Of a DNA stretch of 64,000 nucleotides, positions 54,519 through 62,908 are shown in pieces; position 1 is the first letter of the stretch; each line of letters opens with the position of its first letter. Origin of the DNA: Ornithobacterium rhinotracheale DSM 15997 (GTDB lineage Bacteria > Bacteroidota > Bacteroidia > Flavobacteriales > Weeksellaceae); NCBI RefSeq assembly GCF_000265465.1, contig NC_018016.1:1-64000 (forward strand), written 5' to 3'. Under the pieces are notes generated by a model. It was not told where the DNA came from. It was given only the letters and a program-made list of their open reading frames with translations, and ran no database searches. A program made the position numbers and the translations under genes.

Positions 54519-55061
54519 ATGAAAAAAGTATTTTTAACACTTTCTTTTTTAGCAATGAGTTTAACCTTTGCGCAAGTAACGCCTGAATTCGATAAAAGAT
54601 TAAAAGATAATCAATTAACTTTTGATTATCCTAAATCATTTGAAAATGTCCCTGTGATAGAAAATGCACAAATGCCGTATGATTTTGCGATTAAAATGCC
54701 GAATAAAGATTTTGAAGTTCGCTATAGAATCGTCCAAGCTCTCGAAGGTAAGAATATTACAGCTAAAGATATAGATGCATATACGCTCATTGCGGCAAGC
54801 AACATCGGTGGTGTAAATAAAGCAAACAGGATTATGACTTTGAGTTCAAATGATGTGAAAAATGAATTTAACGCAGATTTTGGTTCGGTAACTATTACAG
54901 AAGTTAAAGGTGATTTTACAAAAAATAAATACAAATATTGCTATTTAGTGACTTTGGCTAAAGATAAAGTCGCAACAGTCTATATTATGTATCTTGGCAA
55001 TAATGTTCAGGAATTTAGATCATTGATGGATCCTATAATTAATTCCTTGAAATTTAAATAA
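54519..55061 (+). CDS. Uncharacterised secreted protein
   Basis: A 180-residue protein with a Sec signal peptide (MKKVFLTLSFLAMSLTFAQ). I do not recognise the mature part. It has the pattern of an alpha/beta domain: FDYPKSFENVPVIENAQMPYDFAIK, then FEVRYRIVQALEGKN, and a C-terminal YKYCYLVTLAKDKVATVYIMYLGNN...FRSLMDPIINSLKF. The last part resembles the ending of small exported stress-response domains in which an effect on a membrane gradient is measured, but this is a weak impression. It is first in a rightward group of four small genes. Confidence 0.7.
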   Translation: MKKVFLTLSFLAMSLTFAQVTPEFDKRLKDNQLTFDYPKSFENVPVIENAQMPYDFAIKMPNKDFEVRYRIVQALEGKNITAKDIDAYTLIAASNIGGVNKANRIMTLSSNDVKNEFNADFGSVTITEVKGDFTKNKYKYCYLVTLAKDKVATVYIMYLGNNVQEFRSLMDPIINSLKFK

Positions 55062-55120
55062 AAAATATGTCAAAAGGATAATTTGCAAAGAAGACACCAA
55101 ATTTAATTTAGTAATGAAAA

Positions 55121-55432
55121 ATGAACGATTTAATTAGGAAATTTAAATTAGTATTGATTTATTATCGTGGCTTTTGGATTTTAAGTTTTATCATTACTCT
55201 TTGGTGCATGTATATGATTTATACCTATGGGTTATCTGCTGTTAGTAATGCTTTTTGGGTTAAAGTAATTTCTCTGGGATTAATCTTTTTATACCAAAGA
55301 GAATATAAATCCAGAAACATGTATTACTATTTAAATTTGGGCGTTAGCAAATCATTTATCTGGAGTTCCATTGTATCCTTAGAGTTCATTGTTTTTATTT
55401 CACTGACTATAATTATAAATTATTTGAGATGA
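55121..55432 (+). CDS. Small membrane protein encoded next to an ABC ATPase
   Basis: A 103-residue protein with three hydrophobic segments (about 18-38, 42-58 and 82-100). It has no signal peptide and no recognised family. It overlaps the ATPase gene by four bases (ATGA), so the two products are made together. It is too small for a normal ABC permease (usually five or six segments). It may form an oligomeric membrane subunit or an accessory of the ATPase. Confidence 0.65.
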   Translation: MNDLIRKFKLVLIYYRGFWILSFIITLWCMYMIYTYGLSAVSNAFWVKVISLGLIFLYQREYKSRNMYYYLNLGVSKSFIWSSIVSLEFIVFISLTIIINYLR

Positions 55433-56082
55433 TTCACACTCTAGAAGCTGATGGGATAATGCTAGAATTTGGCGAAAGGAGAATATTGCAAAACATTTAT
55501 CTTCAATGCAAGACGGGAGAAGTAGTGGGCATTCTTGGTAGAAATGGACAGGGAAAGTCGTGTTTAATGAATATTATTTATGGTAAGCTAAAACCGTTAA
55601 GTAAATCGGTGAGAATTGACAAAAAAGTATTATTGAAAGCGTATTTGCATTCAGATTTAATAACTTATTTACCGCAGTTCAACTTTATACCTGATTCGCT
55701 TAAAATTGTAGATGTATTTAAACATTTTAAATTGGATTTAAATGTATTTTTAGAAAGATTTTCTAATTTAAAATCTGAAACAAATACTCGTTTTTCAAAT
55801 TTATCGGGAGGAGAGCGGAGATTGGTCGAAGTTTATGTAATAATCATAGCTCAGTCTCATTTTTCTATGTTAGATGAACCCTTTAGCCATATCTCCCCAA
55901 TTTACACAGAGAAAATAATTGAGGTCATCAACGAGCAAAGGAAAAACAAAGGATTTCTAATCACAGATCATATGTATGATAAAATCATTAATAATTCAGA
56001 TAAAATTTATATCCTCAATCAAGGAAGTTCTTATTTAATGAAAGAAGTTGAAGATTTAAGGAAATTTGGATATACTAAATAA
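55429..56082 (+). CDS. ABC transporter ATP-binding protein
   Basis: A 217-residue ATPase with all motifs intact: Walker A GRNGQGKS (37-44), Q-loop Gln83, signature LSGGE (125-129), Walker B FSMLDEP with Asp149-Glu150, and switch His181. The helical region is short. The sequence resembles the LptB/export-type group at low similarity. No full permease gene is nearby; the flanking genes encode small membrane proteins of 103 and 113 residues. The cargo is unknown. Confidence 0.88.
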   Translation: MIHTLEADGIMLEFGERRILQNIYLQCKTGEVVGILGRNGQGKSCLMNIIYGKLKPLSKSVRIDKKVLLKAYLHSDLITYLPQFNFIPDSLKIVDVFKHFKLDLNVFLERFSNLKSETNTRFSNLSGGERRLVEVYVIIIAQSHFSMLDEPFSHISPIYTEKIIEVINEQRKNKGFLITDHMYDKIINNSDKIYILNQGSSYLMKEVEDLRKFGYTK

Positions 56083-56090
56083 GAGAGATT

Positions 56091-56432
56091 ATGAATAAAA
56101 AATTAATTGCCAGAATATTACTAGGAATTTTATCCATTGTTTTGCTTATTGATGTCACTCAAAGAGTAAAAAACGCCGAAAAACAGAATTTTTATTACAA
56201 AGAATTAACGCAAAATCTTGAATTGACTCAACAAACTGAAGTTTCGGATGCTCAAATAGAGAAAGCACTTCAAATGATTGAGTTTGATAAAACTAAACTG
56301 CAAAAAATAAATGATGGTGGATTGTTGCCTTTCAACATTCCAATCTTGTTTGAAGTATTGCTGATATTATACTTTGTACAAAATTCTTTTTTGAATGCTA
56401 GGCTAAAGCAAAATAAAATAGATAGATTTTAG
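56091..56432 (+). CDS. Small two-segment membrane protein
   Basis: A 113-residue protein with a transmembrane segment at about 7-22, a polar stretch of about 55 residues rich in Gln, Glu and Thr (likely periplasmic), and a second segment at about 80-97. It lies 8 bases after the ABC ATPase gene, in the same direction. No family is recognised. With the 103-residue protein it may form the membrane part of a small transporter. Confidence 0.6.
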   Translation: MNKKLIARILLGILSIVLLIDVTQRVKNAEKQNFYYKELTQNLELTQQTEVSDAQIEKALQMIEFDKTKLQKINDGGLLPFNIPILFEVLLILYFVQNSFLNARLKQNKIDRF

Positions 56433-56464
56433 CAAAACTAATTTTAAAGTTTTTTTTTGAGGAA

Positions 56465-56510
56465 AATAGTCTCAGCGAGGGGCGTAATTATGCCCCTCGC
56501 TGAGACTATT
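56465..56510. terminator. Terminator-like 19-bp perfect inverted repeat
   Basis: AATAGTCTCAGCGAGGGGC (56465-56483) is repeated perfectly inverted at 56492-56510, with an 8-base loop. It is followed by CTTTT and preceded by an A/T-rich run. It is much longer and more GC-rich than the other terminators here. It probably ends the ABC gene set. Confidence 0.7.
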
Positions 56511-56540
56511 CTTTTAAGCACTATTTTAATTTTCAGTCAT

Positions 56541-56590
56541 AAAAAAAAGAGAAAACAAAATTATATAGAATTTCATTTTCTCTCTTTTGT
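56541..56590 (-). terminator. Probable terminator of rho
   Basis: An A-rich AAGAGAAAA pairs with TTTTCTCTC across a roughly 20-base AT-rich loop, about 35 bases beyond the rho stop. The A-run on the plus strand serves as the leftward U-run. Confidence 0.5.
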
Positions 56591-56622
56591 AAAAAATATA
56601 TCAAAATTTGATTTTCCAAATA

Positions 56623-58350
56623 TTATTTATTCATAGAAACCAAAAATTCTTCGTTGCTATGAGTGAGTTCAATTTGTCTTTTTAAGAATTCCATTGCCTC
56701 TACAGGATTCATATCAGACATGATTTTGCGAAGTGCCCACATTCTTTGAGAGGTTGGCTCATCAAGCAACAAATCATCTCTACGCGTGCTCGATGAAATT
56801 AAATCAATGGCAGGGAAAATTCGTTTGTTGGCAATTCTTCTGTCTAATTGGAGCTCCATGTTTCCAGTTCCTTTAAATTCTTCAAAAATCACTTCGTCCA
56901 TCTTAGAGCCTGTATCTATAAGTGCTGTGGCGATGATGGTGAGCGATCCTCCGCCTTCAATATTTCTTGCGGCTCCGAAGAATCTTTTTGGCATGTGCAA
57001 CGCGTTGGCATCTACACCACCTGTCAAGATTTTGCCCGATGCTGGTGCTACGGTGTTATAGGCGCGCGCCAAACGAGTGATTGAGTCGAGCAAAATCACT
57101 ACATCGTGCCCACATTCCACCAATCTTTTGGCTTTAGAGAGCACAATATTGGCAACTTTTACATGGCGTTCTGCAGGCTCGTCAAAAGTAGAAGCTACTA
57201 CTTCGCCTTGCACATTGCGTTGCATATCGGTTACTTCTTCTGGACGCTCATCAATCAACAAAATGATTTGATAAATCTCTGGGTGATTGGCTGCAATGGC
57301 ATTTGCAATGTCTTTCATGAGCATGGTTTTACCTGTTTTAGGCTGAGCCACGATCATACCACGCTGTCCTTTCCCGATAGGAGAGAAGAGGTCTACAATA
57401 CGAGTGGAAATAGTATTGTTTTTTTCTGCAATGTGGAAACGCTCATTAGGGAAAAGTGGCGTTAAATGCTCAAAAGCTACACGATCGCGCACATATTCTG
57501 GATCGCGCCCATTGATTTCTTTTATTTTTAAAAGTGGAAAATATTTTTCGCCTTCCTTCGGTGGGCGCACTTCGCCCGTTACGGTATCTCCTGTTTTAAG
57601 ACCAAATAGTTTAATCTGAGATTGAGAAACATATACATCATCTGGAGATGAGAGGTAATTGTAATCTGATGAGCGTAGGAAACCATAGCCTTCGTTCATG
57701 ATTTCTAAAACACCTTCTGCATCTATTATTCCATCAAATTCAAAATTCGGATCCAAGAATTTATTTCTAGGCTTTTTGTCCTTTTGATTTTGCTGCTGAT
57801 GGTTGTTTTTTTGATTTTGTTGCCCAGCATTTTGATTATTATTTTCTTCGTTATTATTCTGCTGGTTATTGTTTGGCTGATTAGCCTTTTGTTGATTGGA
57901 GTGGTTGTGCTGGTTTCGCTGATTGTTGTTGCGATTTTGCTTTTGATTTCCGCCGTTGCTTTGGTTATTGTTATTTTGATTGCGATTATTTTGCTTATTA
58001 TTGCGGCGGTTGTTATTGTTTTTAGACTCGTTTTGGTCTTTATCATTATCGCTTTTAGAAACATCGTCTGGTGTGTGTGCCTGTTCTTTTTGATGAACAT
58101 TTTTACGCTGTTTCTGCTCTTGCGATGCTTCATTCTGCTCGTTTTGATTCTTCTCAGAATGTTTATTTTTCTTTTGCTTATTTCTGTCAGAAGTTGATTT
58201 TTGAGCCACAGCATTAGATGCTTGTTGATCCAAAATCAGATAGATTAACTCCTGTTTTTTAAGTGGTTGAAAGCCCTTAAGCCCCATATCTTTGGCAATA
58301 TCGCGAAGCTCAGCAACTTTTTTACTCGTTAATTCGTTAAGATCGAACAT
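56623..58350 (-). CDS. rho: Transcription termination factor Rho with Asn/Gln-rich insertion
   Basis: A 575-residue hexameric RNA helicase. The N-terminal Rho-N domain (1-45) has [19 protein letters not shown] low-complexity insertion (about 50-195) is mostly Asn, Gln, Lys and Glu. The cold-shock-like RNA-binding domain follows (about 205-285, [17 protein letters not shown]). The ATPase core has Walker A AQPKTGKT at 335-342 and the usual C-terminus. A similar disordered insertion in Bacteroides thetaiotaomicron Rho is reported to drive condensate formation. E. coli Rho has 419 residues, so the insertion explains the extra length. Confidence 0.97.
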   Translation of the reverse strand: MFDLNELTSKKVAELRDIAKDMGLKGFQPLKKQELIYLILDQQASNAVAQKSTSDRNKQKKNKHSEKNQNEQNEASQEQKQRKNVHQKEQAHTPDDVSKSDNDKDQNESKNNNNRRNNKQNNRNQNNNNQSNGGNQKQNRNNNQRNQHNHSNQQKANQPNNNQQNNNEENNNQNAGQQNQKNNHQQQNQKDKKPRNKFLDPNFEFDGIIDAEGVLEIMNEGYGFLRSSDYNYLSSPDDVYVSQSQIKLFGLKTGDTVTGEVRPPKEGEKYFPLLKIKEINGRDPEYVRDRVAFEHLTPLFPNERFHIAEKNNTISTRIVDLFSPIGKGQRGMIVAQPKTGKTMLMKDIANAIAANHPEIYQIILLIDERPEEVTDMQRNVQGEVVASTFDEPAERHVKVANIVLSKAKRLVECGHDVVILLDSITRLARAYNTVAPASGKILTGGVDANALHMPKRFFGAARNIEGGGSLTIIATALIDTGSKMDEVIFEEFKGTGNMELQLDRRIANKRIFPAIDLISSSTRRDDLLLDEPTSQRMWALRKIMSDMNPVEAMEFLKRQIELTHSNEEFLVSMNK

Positions 58351-58506
58351 ATTTGGTATTAATAAAATTGTATAATTTTGATTGTTTTTAGTTTTAAATC
58401 TTAAAAACGCTAAGTTTTTACGCTTTCAGATTGTTTTAGAAGTGTATTTTCCGAGTGCAATTATACGAAATATTTTAAAAATCAACCTTAAATTATTTCG
58501 TTTTTT

Positions 58507-58514
58507 TACATTTG
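58507..58514 (+). promoter_or_regulatory. Probable promoter -7 box for the PAP2 gene
   Basis: TACATTTG fits TAnnTTTG, 26 bases before the ATG. The -33 element is unclear. Confidence 0.5.
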
Positions 58515-58539
58515 CGTATTCTAGAGAGATAATAGTTAT

Positions 58540-59292
58540 ATGAAAAAGTATTTATACTTTCTTATGCTTGCAGGCAATCTTCTTTATGCTCAGGTTGATA
58601 TGCCTAAGGATTCTGTGTCATCAGACGTAAAAGATGCTAAACAGAATATTCAGAAACTAAGGAATTTTATTATTCCAAGTGGTTTGTTTATTTATGGTTT
58701 TGCAGAGTTGAATAACAATAGCTTGAGAGGTGTGGATAGCTATGTCAAAGATTTTCGGACTAAAAATATCCCCAATTTTCATAATAAGATAGATGATATT
58801 GCTCAGTTTTCTCCTGCCATGGCTGCTTTTGGATTAAAAGCACTGGGAGTAGAGGGGAAAAATAATTGGAAAAAGGCTCTTGTAGTTTATGCAGGAAGCG
58901 TGATTATCACGACTTCTATCGTAACTCCCATCAAAAGTTTATCAAAAAAAACACGCCCAGATGGCTCTGCCGATAATTCATTTCCTTCGGGGCACACGGC
59001 AACTGCTTTTGCTGCTGCCGAGTTTTTACGAACAGAATACCGCGATACATCGCCCTGGATAGGGATTGCAGGCTATTCGGTAGCCACGGGAGTGGGAATT
59101 ATGCGGGTTTTCAACAATAGGCATTGGCTCTCCGATGTTGTTGCAGGAGCGGGAATAGGCGTGGCTTCTACCAAGCTTTCTTATCTTTTGGTGGATAAAT
59201 TTTCTGTGGACAAAAAATTAAAAAACAATTACGCTTTATTTATAAGTAAAGAAGATAAGATATTTTGTTTCAATTTGGTTTATAAATTTTAG
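58540..59292 (+). CDS. PAP2-family phosphatase, exported
   Basis: A 250-residue phosphatase with a Sec signal (MKKYLYFLMLAGNLLYAQ). The three PAP2 motifs are KKTRPDGSADN (from 136), FPSGHTATAF (His152) and RHWLSDVVAGAGIG (from 194, His195). There are hydrophobic stretches near 112-130 and 172-190. Relatives hydrolyse undecaprenyl diphosphate, phosphatidylglycerol phosphate or lipid A phosphates. The substrate is not determined. The gene stands alone after rho, on the opposite strand. Confidence 0.9.
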   Translation: MKKYLYFLMLAGNLLYAQVDMPKDSVSSDVKDAKQNIQKLRNFIIPSGLFIYGFAELNNNSLRGVDSYVKDFRTKNIPNFHNKIDDIAQFSPAMAAFGLKALGVEGKNNWKKALVVYAGSVIITTSIVTPIKSLSKKTRPDGSADNSFPSGHTATAFAAAEFLRTEYRDTSPWIGIAGYSVATGVGIMRVFNNRHWLSDVVAGAGIGVASTKLSYLLVDKFSVDKKLKNNYALFISKEDKIFCFNLVYKF

Positions 59293-59335
59293 CAAAGATT
59301 AAATTTTTAAAGAAAGTGGAGAGATTGTTGATTAA

Positions 59336-59608
59336 ATTTTCGCTCATTCCCAGAAAACAAAGGTTAGCAAAAAAGAAAACAAGATTATCGAAGGTTTAAT
59401 TTTGGCTATCGACATAGAAATTTTCTCTACGGAAGAGAAATTTTTGGATAGAAAAGAGAAAAATTTCGATACATCAAGCAAAAATTTAGACCACCTATGC
59501 AAAGTTTTGTACAGTGAACCTAAAAATTTCGATAATTCACTCAAAATTTTCGATACATCGAGTAAAATTTTTGATGAGTTATTTAAAAACTTCTCTTTTT
59601 TTTTGTAA
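59336..59608 (+). CDS. Heptad-repeat frame without ATG start
   Basis: An open frame without ATG runs from 59336 to the TAA at 59606, with a TTG at 59402 as the only common start. It encodes KKENKIIEGLILAIDIEIF and then nine seven-residue units, e.g. KNFDTSS, KNLDHLC, KNFDNSL, KIFDTSS, KIFDELF. Because the DNA period is 21, the opposite strand is also open (59344-59655), giving units such as LSKFLGS and WSKFLLD plus a hydrophobic end. I cannot tell which strand, if either, is translated. It may be a gene remnant. Confidence 0.3.
   Translation: MFAHSQKTKVSKKENKIIEGLILAIDIEIFSTEEKFLDRKEKNFDTSSKNLDHLCKVLYSEPKNFDNSLKIFDTSSKIFDELFKNFSFFL
59417..59605. repeat. 21-bp tandem minisatellite, nine units
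   Basis: Nine consecutive 21-base units with no indels. The common part is AAAA(T)TTTCGATA at the start of each unit, and the second half varies (e.g. CATCAAGC, ATTCACTC, CATCGAGT). The best-matching units begin at 59459, 59522 and 59543. The length is a multiple of three, so coding capacity is kept on both strands. It lies between the PAP2 gene and cydA. Confidence 0.85.
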
Positions 59609-59713
59609 AAATATTCATCAATTGATCTAAAGTTTTGATGATTTTTTAAAATGGACTATTAGCGGGAAAAAAGATATTTAAAAGAAGAAATAATCTATGA
59701 TTCATAAAATATT

Positions 59714-59744
59714 ATTCATAATATGAATTTTAATCTTAATTTTG
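59714..59744 (+). promoter_or_regulatory. Probable cydA promoter with upstream palindrome
   Basis: TAATTTTG (59737-59744) fits the TAnnTTTG -7 box, 22 bases before the cydA ATG. A perfect palindrome ATTCAT-AAT-ATGAAT (59714-59728) lies just upstream, at the place of an activator or operator site. Oxygen-dependent control is plausible for cydA, but the site does not match the FNR consensus. Confidence 0.45.
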
Positions 59745-59766
59745 TTTTGGATTAAAAAATACAACT

Positions 59767-61146
59767 ATGGATACCGAAATTTTAGCAAGGATTCAATTTG
59801 CATTCACCATTGCATTTCACTACATCTATCCGCCGCTCAGCATTGGTCTTGGGCTTATGATGGTAATCTACGAAAGCCAATACATTAGAACCAAAAAGAA
59901 AGAGTATGAAATACTTGCCAAATTCTGGACAAAGATTTTTGCACTTACTTTTGGGCTCGGCGTAGCGACAGGAATCGTGATGGAGTTTGAATTTGGAACC
60001 AACTGGGCGACTTATTCAAAATATGTGGGCGACATATTTGGTAGCGCACTCGCTGCCGAAGGGATTTTTGCTTTTGCACTAGAGAGTGGATTTTTAGGCG
60101 TTTTGCTTTTTGGGTGGAATCGCGTAAAACCCTGGGTGCATTTAGTTTCCACCATTGGAGTGTTCTTTGGCTCCATGTTTTCTGCCATTTGGATTGTGGT
60201 GGCAAATAGCTGGCAGCAAACGCCTGCAGGCTACAAAATCGTGGGCGAGGGTATGGAAGCTCGCGCCGAGATTACCGATTTCTGGGCAATGGTTTTCAAT
60301 CCGTCTTCGGTAGATAGAATCATCCATGTATGGCAAGGTGCATTTTTAGCTGGAGTCTTTTTGGTTTTAAGTGTACATGCATATTATTTGGTTAAAAACC
60401 GTTATGTAGAAATTTCTAAATTAGCTTTCAAATATGCCTTAGTTGTAGCAACAATCGTGAGCCTTTCTCAATTGCTTTCTGGGCATGCTACTGCCGATGG
60501 TGTTTCCAAAAATCAGCCAGAAAAATTAGCAGCACTCGAGGGACATTATGCCGCAGATGCTAAAGCTAATTTGTACATCATGGGCTGGGTAAATCAGAAA
60601 ACACAAGAAGTTACTGGGCTCTATATTCCTGGCGGGTTGTCCTTTTTGACGCACCATGATTTCGATGCACCTGTAAGGGGATTAAATGGTTTTCCGCAAG
60701 ATGAAATCCCGACACAGATCAATGCAATTTTCCAATTTTATCACCTCATGGTAGCCATTGGAATATTTTTAATTTTGTTGTGCGTGTACGCATCAATCCA
60801 GCTGTATAGAGGCAAATTATTTCAGAAAAAATGGCTTTTAAGAATTTTTGTTTTCAGTGTGATTTTACCACAAATCGCCAATCAAGTAGGTTGGTTTGCA
60901 GCCGAAATGGGACGCCAGCCATGGGTAGTTTATAAACTTTTACGCACGAGCGATGCCTTGAGCAAAGCCGTGAGTGCCAATCAAATTATGTTCTCACTAG
61001 TATTATTTACTCTGGTTTATTTATTGCTTTTGTGCCTATTTTTCTACATGCTTACCAAGAAAATCATGCACGGACCATACGATGAAAGCGAGGACGAAAA
61101 AAGACCACAACAAGAGGAAATTTCTCATTTCTTTGATTCGAAATAA
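59767..61146 (+). CDS. cydA: Cytochrome bd ubiquinol oxidase subunit I
   Basis: A 459-residue haem-bearing subunit of the high-affinity quinol oxidase. The residues that align with known ligands and functional sites are His18 (haem b595), Glu98 and Glu106 (proton path), His187 and Met328 (haem b558), and the GRQPW box at 382-386. Lys253 and Glu258 of the quinol site (KLAALEGH) are kept. The Q-loop is of the short type. Hydrophobic segments fit nine helices. CydB and the small CydX subunit are not encoded next to it; a strong terminator follows directly. Confidence 0.96.
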   Translation: MDTEILARIQFAFTIAFHYIYPPLSIGLGLMMVIYESQYIRTKKKEYEILAKFWTKIFALTFGLGVATGIVMEFEFGTNWATYSKYVGDIFGSALAAEGIFAFALESGFLGVLLFGWNRVKPWVHLVSTIGVFFGSMFSAIWIVVANSWQQTPAGYKIVGEGMEARAEITDFWAMVFNPSSVDRIIHVWQGAFLAGVFLVLSVHAYYLVKNRYVEISKLAFKYALVVATIVSLSQLLSGHATADGVSKNQPEKLAALEGHYAADAKANLYIMGWVNQKTQEVTGLYIPGGLSFLTHHDFDAPVRGLNGFPQDEIPTQINAIFQFYHLMVAIGIFLILLCVYASIQLYRGKLFQKKWLLRIFVFSVILPQIANQVGWFAAEMGRQPWVVYKLLRTSDALSKAVSANQIMFSLVLFTLVYLLLLCLFFYMLTKKIMHGPYDESEDEKRPQQEEISHFFDSK

Positions 61147-61161
61147 ATTACAGATTTCATG

Positions 61162-61192
61162 AAAGTGCAAAAAATGATATTTTTTGCACTTT
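61162..61192 (+). terminator. Terminator of cydA
   Basis: Perfect 13-base stem AAAGTGCAAAAAA / TTTTTTGCACTTT with a 5-base loop and a T-run, 15 bases after the stop. Confidence 0.88.
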
Positions 61193-61393
61193 TTTATTTT
61201 GTAGAACTTGTTTAATTAAAAGCAAATCAAAATTTAATATTTTCAGCTATAAGTAGCGAACACTTGAAAAGATTATTTAAAACTTTGTAACTTAACTCGT
61301 GGATTTCTCTGAGAATTTAATTAAATTTGTGCAGTTGAAGTAATTAATTAAAAAACACTAAATAAATCCATATTTTCAAAAGAATTTCTTACG

Positions 61394-62296
61394 ATGAATT
61401 ATAAAAGATATTTTCTCATTTCAGTTGCCAGTGTACTCATGCTTTCGTGCCAACAAAACCAAAAAAAACAAGACGAAATCAAAGTTGTAGCGCAAGAATC
61501 ACCGATTGAAAAGATTTCTAAGAAATTGATAAACACTACCGATGATTTAGAGAAAATAGAATTAAATAAAGAATTAATCGCTGAAGAATTAAAAACAATG
61601 TCTGGAGTTCAGGCAGATTCTTTGTACTTAGATTCAAAGAAAAAGTTTGCAACTTTATTGCAAAATTTAATTCAAAGCAAGAAAGGATATTTGGAAAATT
61701 ACTACGAATACCATCATAACGCAGAGGGGCAGGAAATTCCGCCACCATCGCCCATCGAGAAAACTGAAGAAGAAATGGCGCGTGTGGGCATCGAAACTTA
61801 TCGCATGAACGATGGAAAATACAATATTCGCTATGACAAAGATTTTATGTCTAATATCTTTAGCGATTATCTCTCGCCTCAGTTTAAAAATTATTTAGCA
61901 CTGCAAAACAAAACCCAAGACGAAATTGTATATATCGAGGGAGATCTGGCAACGCCATGGGAACAATTAGGCGAATTAATTGCCGATTATGAGCGTTATA
62001 TGAATGATTACAAGGGCACTATATGGGCAAAAAAAGCAATCAAAGATTATTTAGCCCTGCAACAAATATATCTTTTAGGAACGGAAAATTGCCCAATCAT
62101 CACGGGAGATGGTGATTTTGTAGAAAATGTGCAAGAAGAATTTGACAGATTTTCAAAATTTTATCCGCAAAGCCCTACCACCAAGCTCATTAAAAAATTA
62201 GAAAAGAATAAAAAAGACAGCCAAAAAATGTTTGAAATCGTACAAAAATTTCAAGACAAAGAGCTACAAAAAGAAGAAAAACCTAACAAAAAATAA
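61394..62296 (+). CDS. Uncharacterised lipoprotein
   Basis: A 300-residue lipoprotein with lipobox MLSC (Cys19) and a mostly helical, charged mature part. Its first 80 residues are Lys/Glu-rich and could form a coiled coil. The middle has YNIRYDKDFMSNIFSDYLSPQFKNYLALQ and LATPWEQLGELIADYERYMNDY, and a Lys/Glu-rich tail. I do not recognise the family. It lies 9 bases before mgsA in the same direction, so it may be co-transcribed with it. The function is unknown. Confidence 0.72.
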   Translation: MNYKRYFLISVASVLMLSCQQNQKKQDEIKVVAQESPIEKISKKLINTTDDLEKIELNKELIAEELKTMSGVQADSLYLDSKKKFATLLQNLIQSKKGYLENYYEYHHNAEGQEIPPPSPIEKTEEEMARVGIETYRMNDGKYNIRYDKDFMSNIFSDYLSPQFKNYLALQNKTQDEIVYIEGDLATPWEQLGELIADYERYMNDYKGTIWAKKAIKDYLALQQIYLLGTENCPIITGDGDFVENVQEEFDRFSKFYPQSPTTKLIKKLEKNKKDSQKMFEIVQKFQDKELQKEEKPNKK

Positions 62297-62305
62297 AATT
62301 CTCAC

Positions 62306-62758
62306 ATGGAAAAAGTAAGAGAAATTCCCGTAAAAAAAACAATAGCACTCGTAGCGCATGATCACAAAAAGGAAGAGCTTGCACAGTGGGTAGATCGTCA
62401 CGAAGAGGAGCTTAAAAGGCACAATCTCGTAGCGACACAAACCACAGGAAAAGTGCTCGAGGAAAAACTGGGCGTAAAGGTGAGTCGCGTAATGAGTGGT
62501 CCACTTGGAGGCGATCAGCAATTAGGAGCCATGATTGCTGCAGGCGAAATAAATATGGTGATTTTCTTTTGGGATCCCATGGAAGCTCAGCCCCACGACA
62601 GCGATGTCAAAGCCCTTCTTAGATTAGGCGTAGTGTGGAATATCCCGATGGCGTGCTGTCCTGCCACTGCCGATTTTTTGATTAAATCCTCTTATATGCA
62701 CAGCGATTACACGGCAGAAATTTCAGACTATAGTGGTTATCTAAACCGTAAAGTATAG
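62306..62758 (+). CDS. mgsA: Methylglyoxal synthase
   Basis: A 150-residue hexameric enzyme that converts dihydroxyacetone phosphate to methylglyoxal and phosphate, a bypass when phosphate is scarce or sugar phosphates build up. The motifs are ALVAHDHKK (His18, Asp19), TTGKVLEE near 46, SGPLGGDQQLG with catalytic Asp70, and FFWDPMEAQPHDSDVKALLR near 88. The length is usual. A terminator follows 28 bases after the stop. bshB1 lies downstream. Confidence 0.96.
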   Translation: MEKVREIPVKKTIALVAHDHKKEELAQWVDRHEEELKRHNLVATQTTGKVLEEKLGVKVSRVMSGPLGGDQQLGAMIAAGEINMVIFFWDPMEAQPHDSDVKALLRLGVVWNIPMACCPATADFLIKSSYMHSDYTAEISDYSGYLNRKV

Positions 62759-62786
62759 AAAAATATTAAAAAATCGAATTTTTACT

Positions 62787-62815
62787 AAACGCTCCAATGT
62801 GGGAGCGTTTCTCTT
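62787..62815 (+). terminator. Terminator of mgsA
   Basis: Perfect 9-base stem AAACGCTCC / GGAGCGTTT with a 6-base loop and a T-rich tail. Confidence 0.8.
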
Positions 62816-62908
62816 TTGTTGAAAAATAACCAAAAAATGTATTTTTATGGCTTAAAAATTGAGGAATAAAGTCTAGATTAAAAAAAATATCAAAAAAAAA
62901 CGATTTTT

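Noticed and set aside
56585-56600. Copy of the 8-kb repeat core near rho (AAAATATATCAAAA)
   Set aside because: Only 13 bases match and no hairpins follow, so chance similarity in AT-rich DNA is the better explanation.
57784-58197. 137-residue hydrophobic frame on the strand opposite rho
   Set aside because: It is the antisense of the Asn/Gln-rich insertion, whose AAT/AAC/CAA codons give Ile/Val/Leu on the other strand. It is a compositional artefact.
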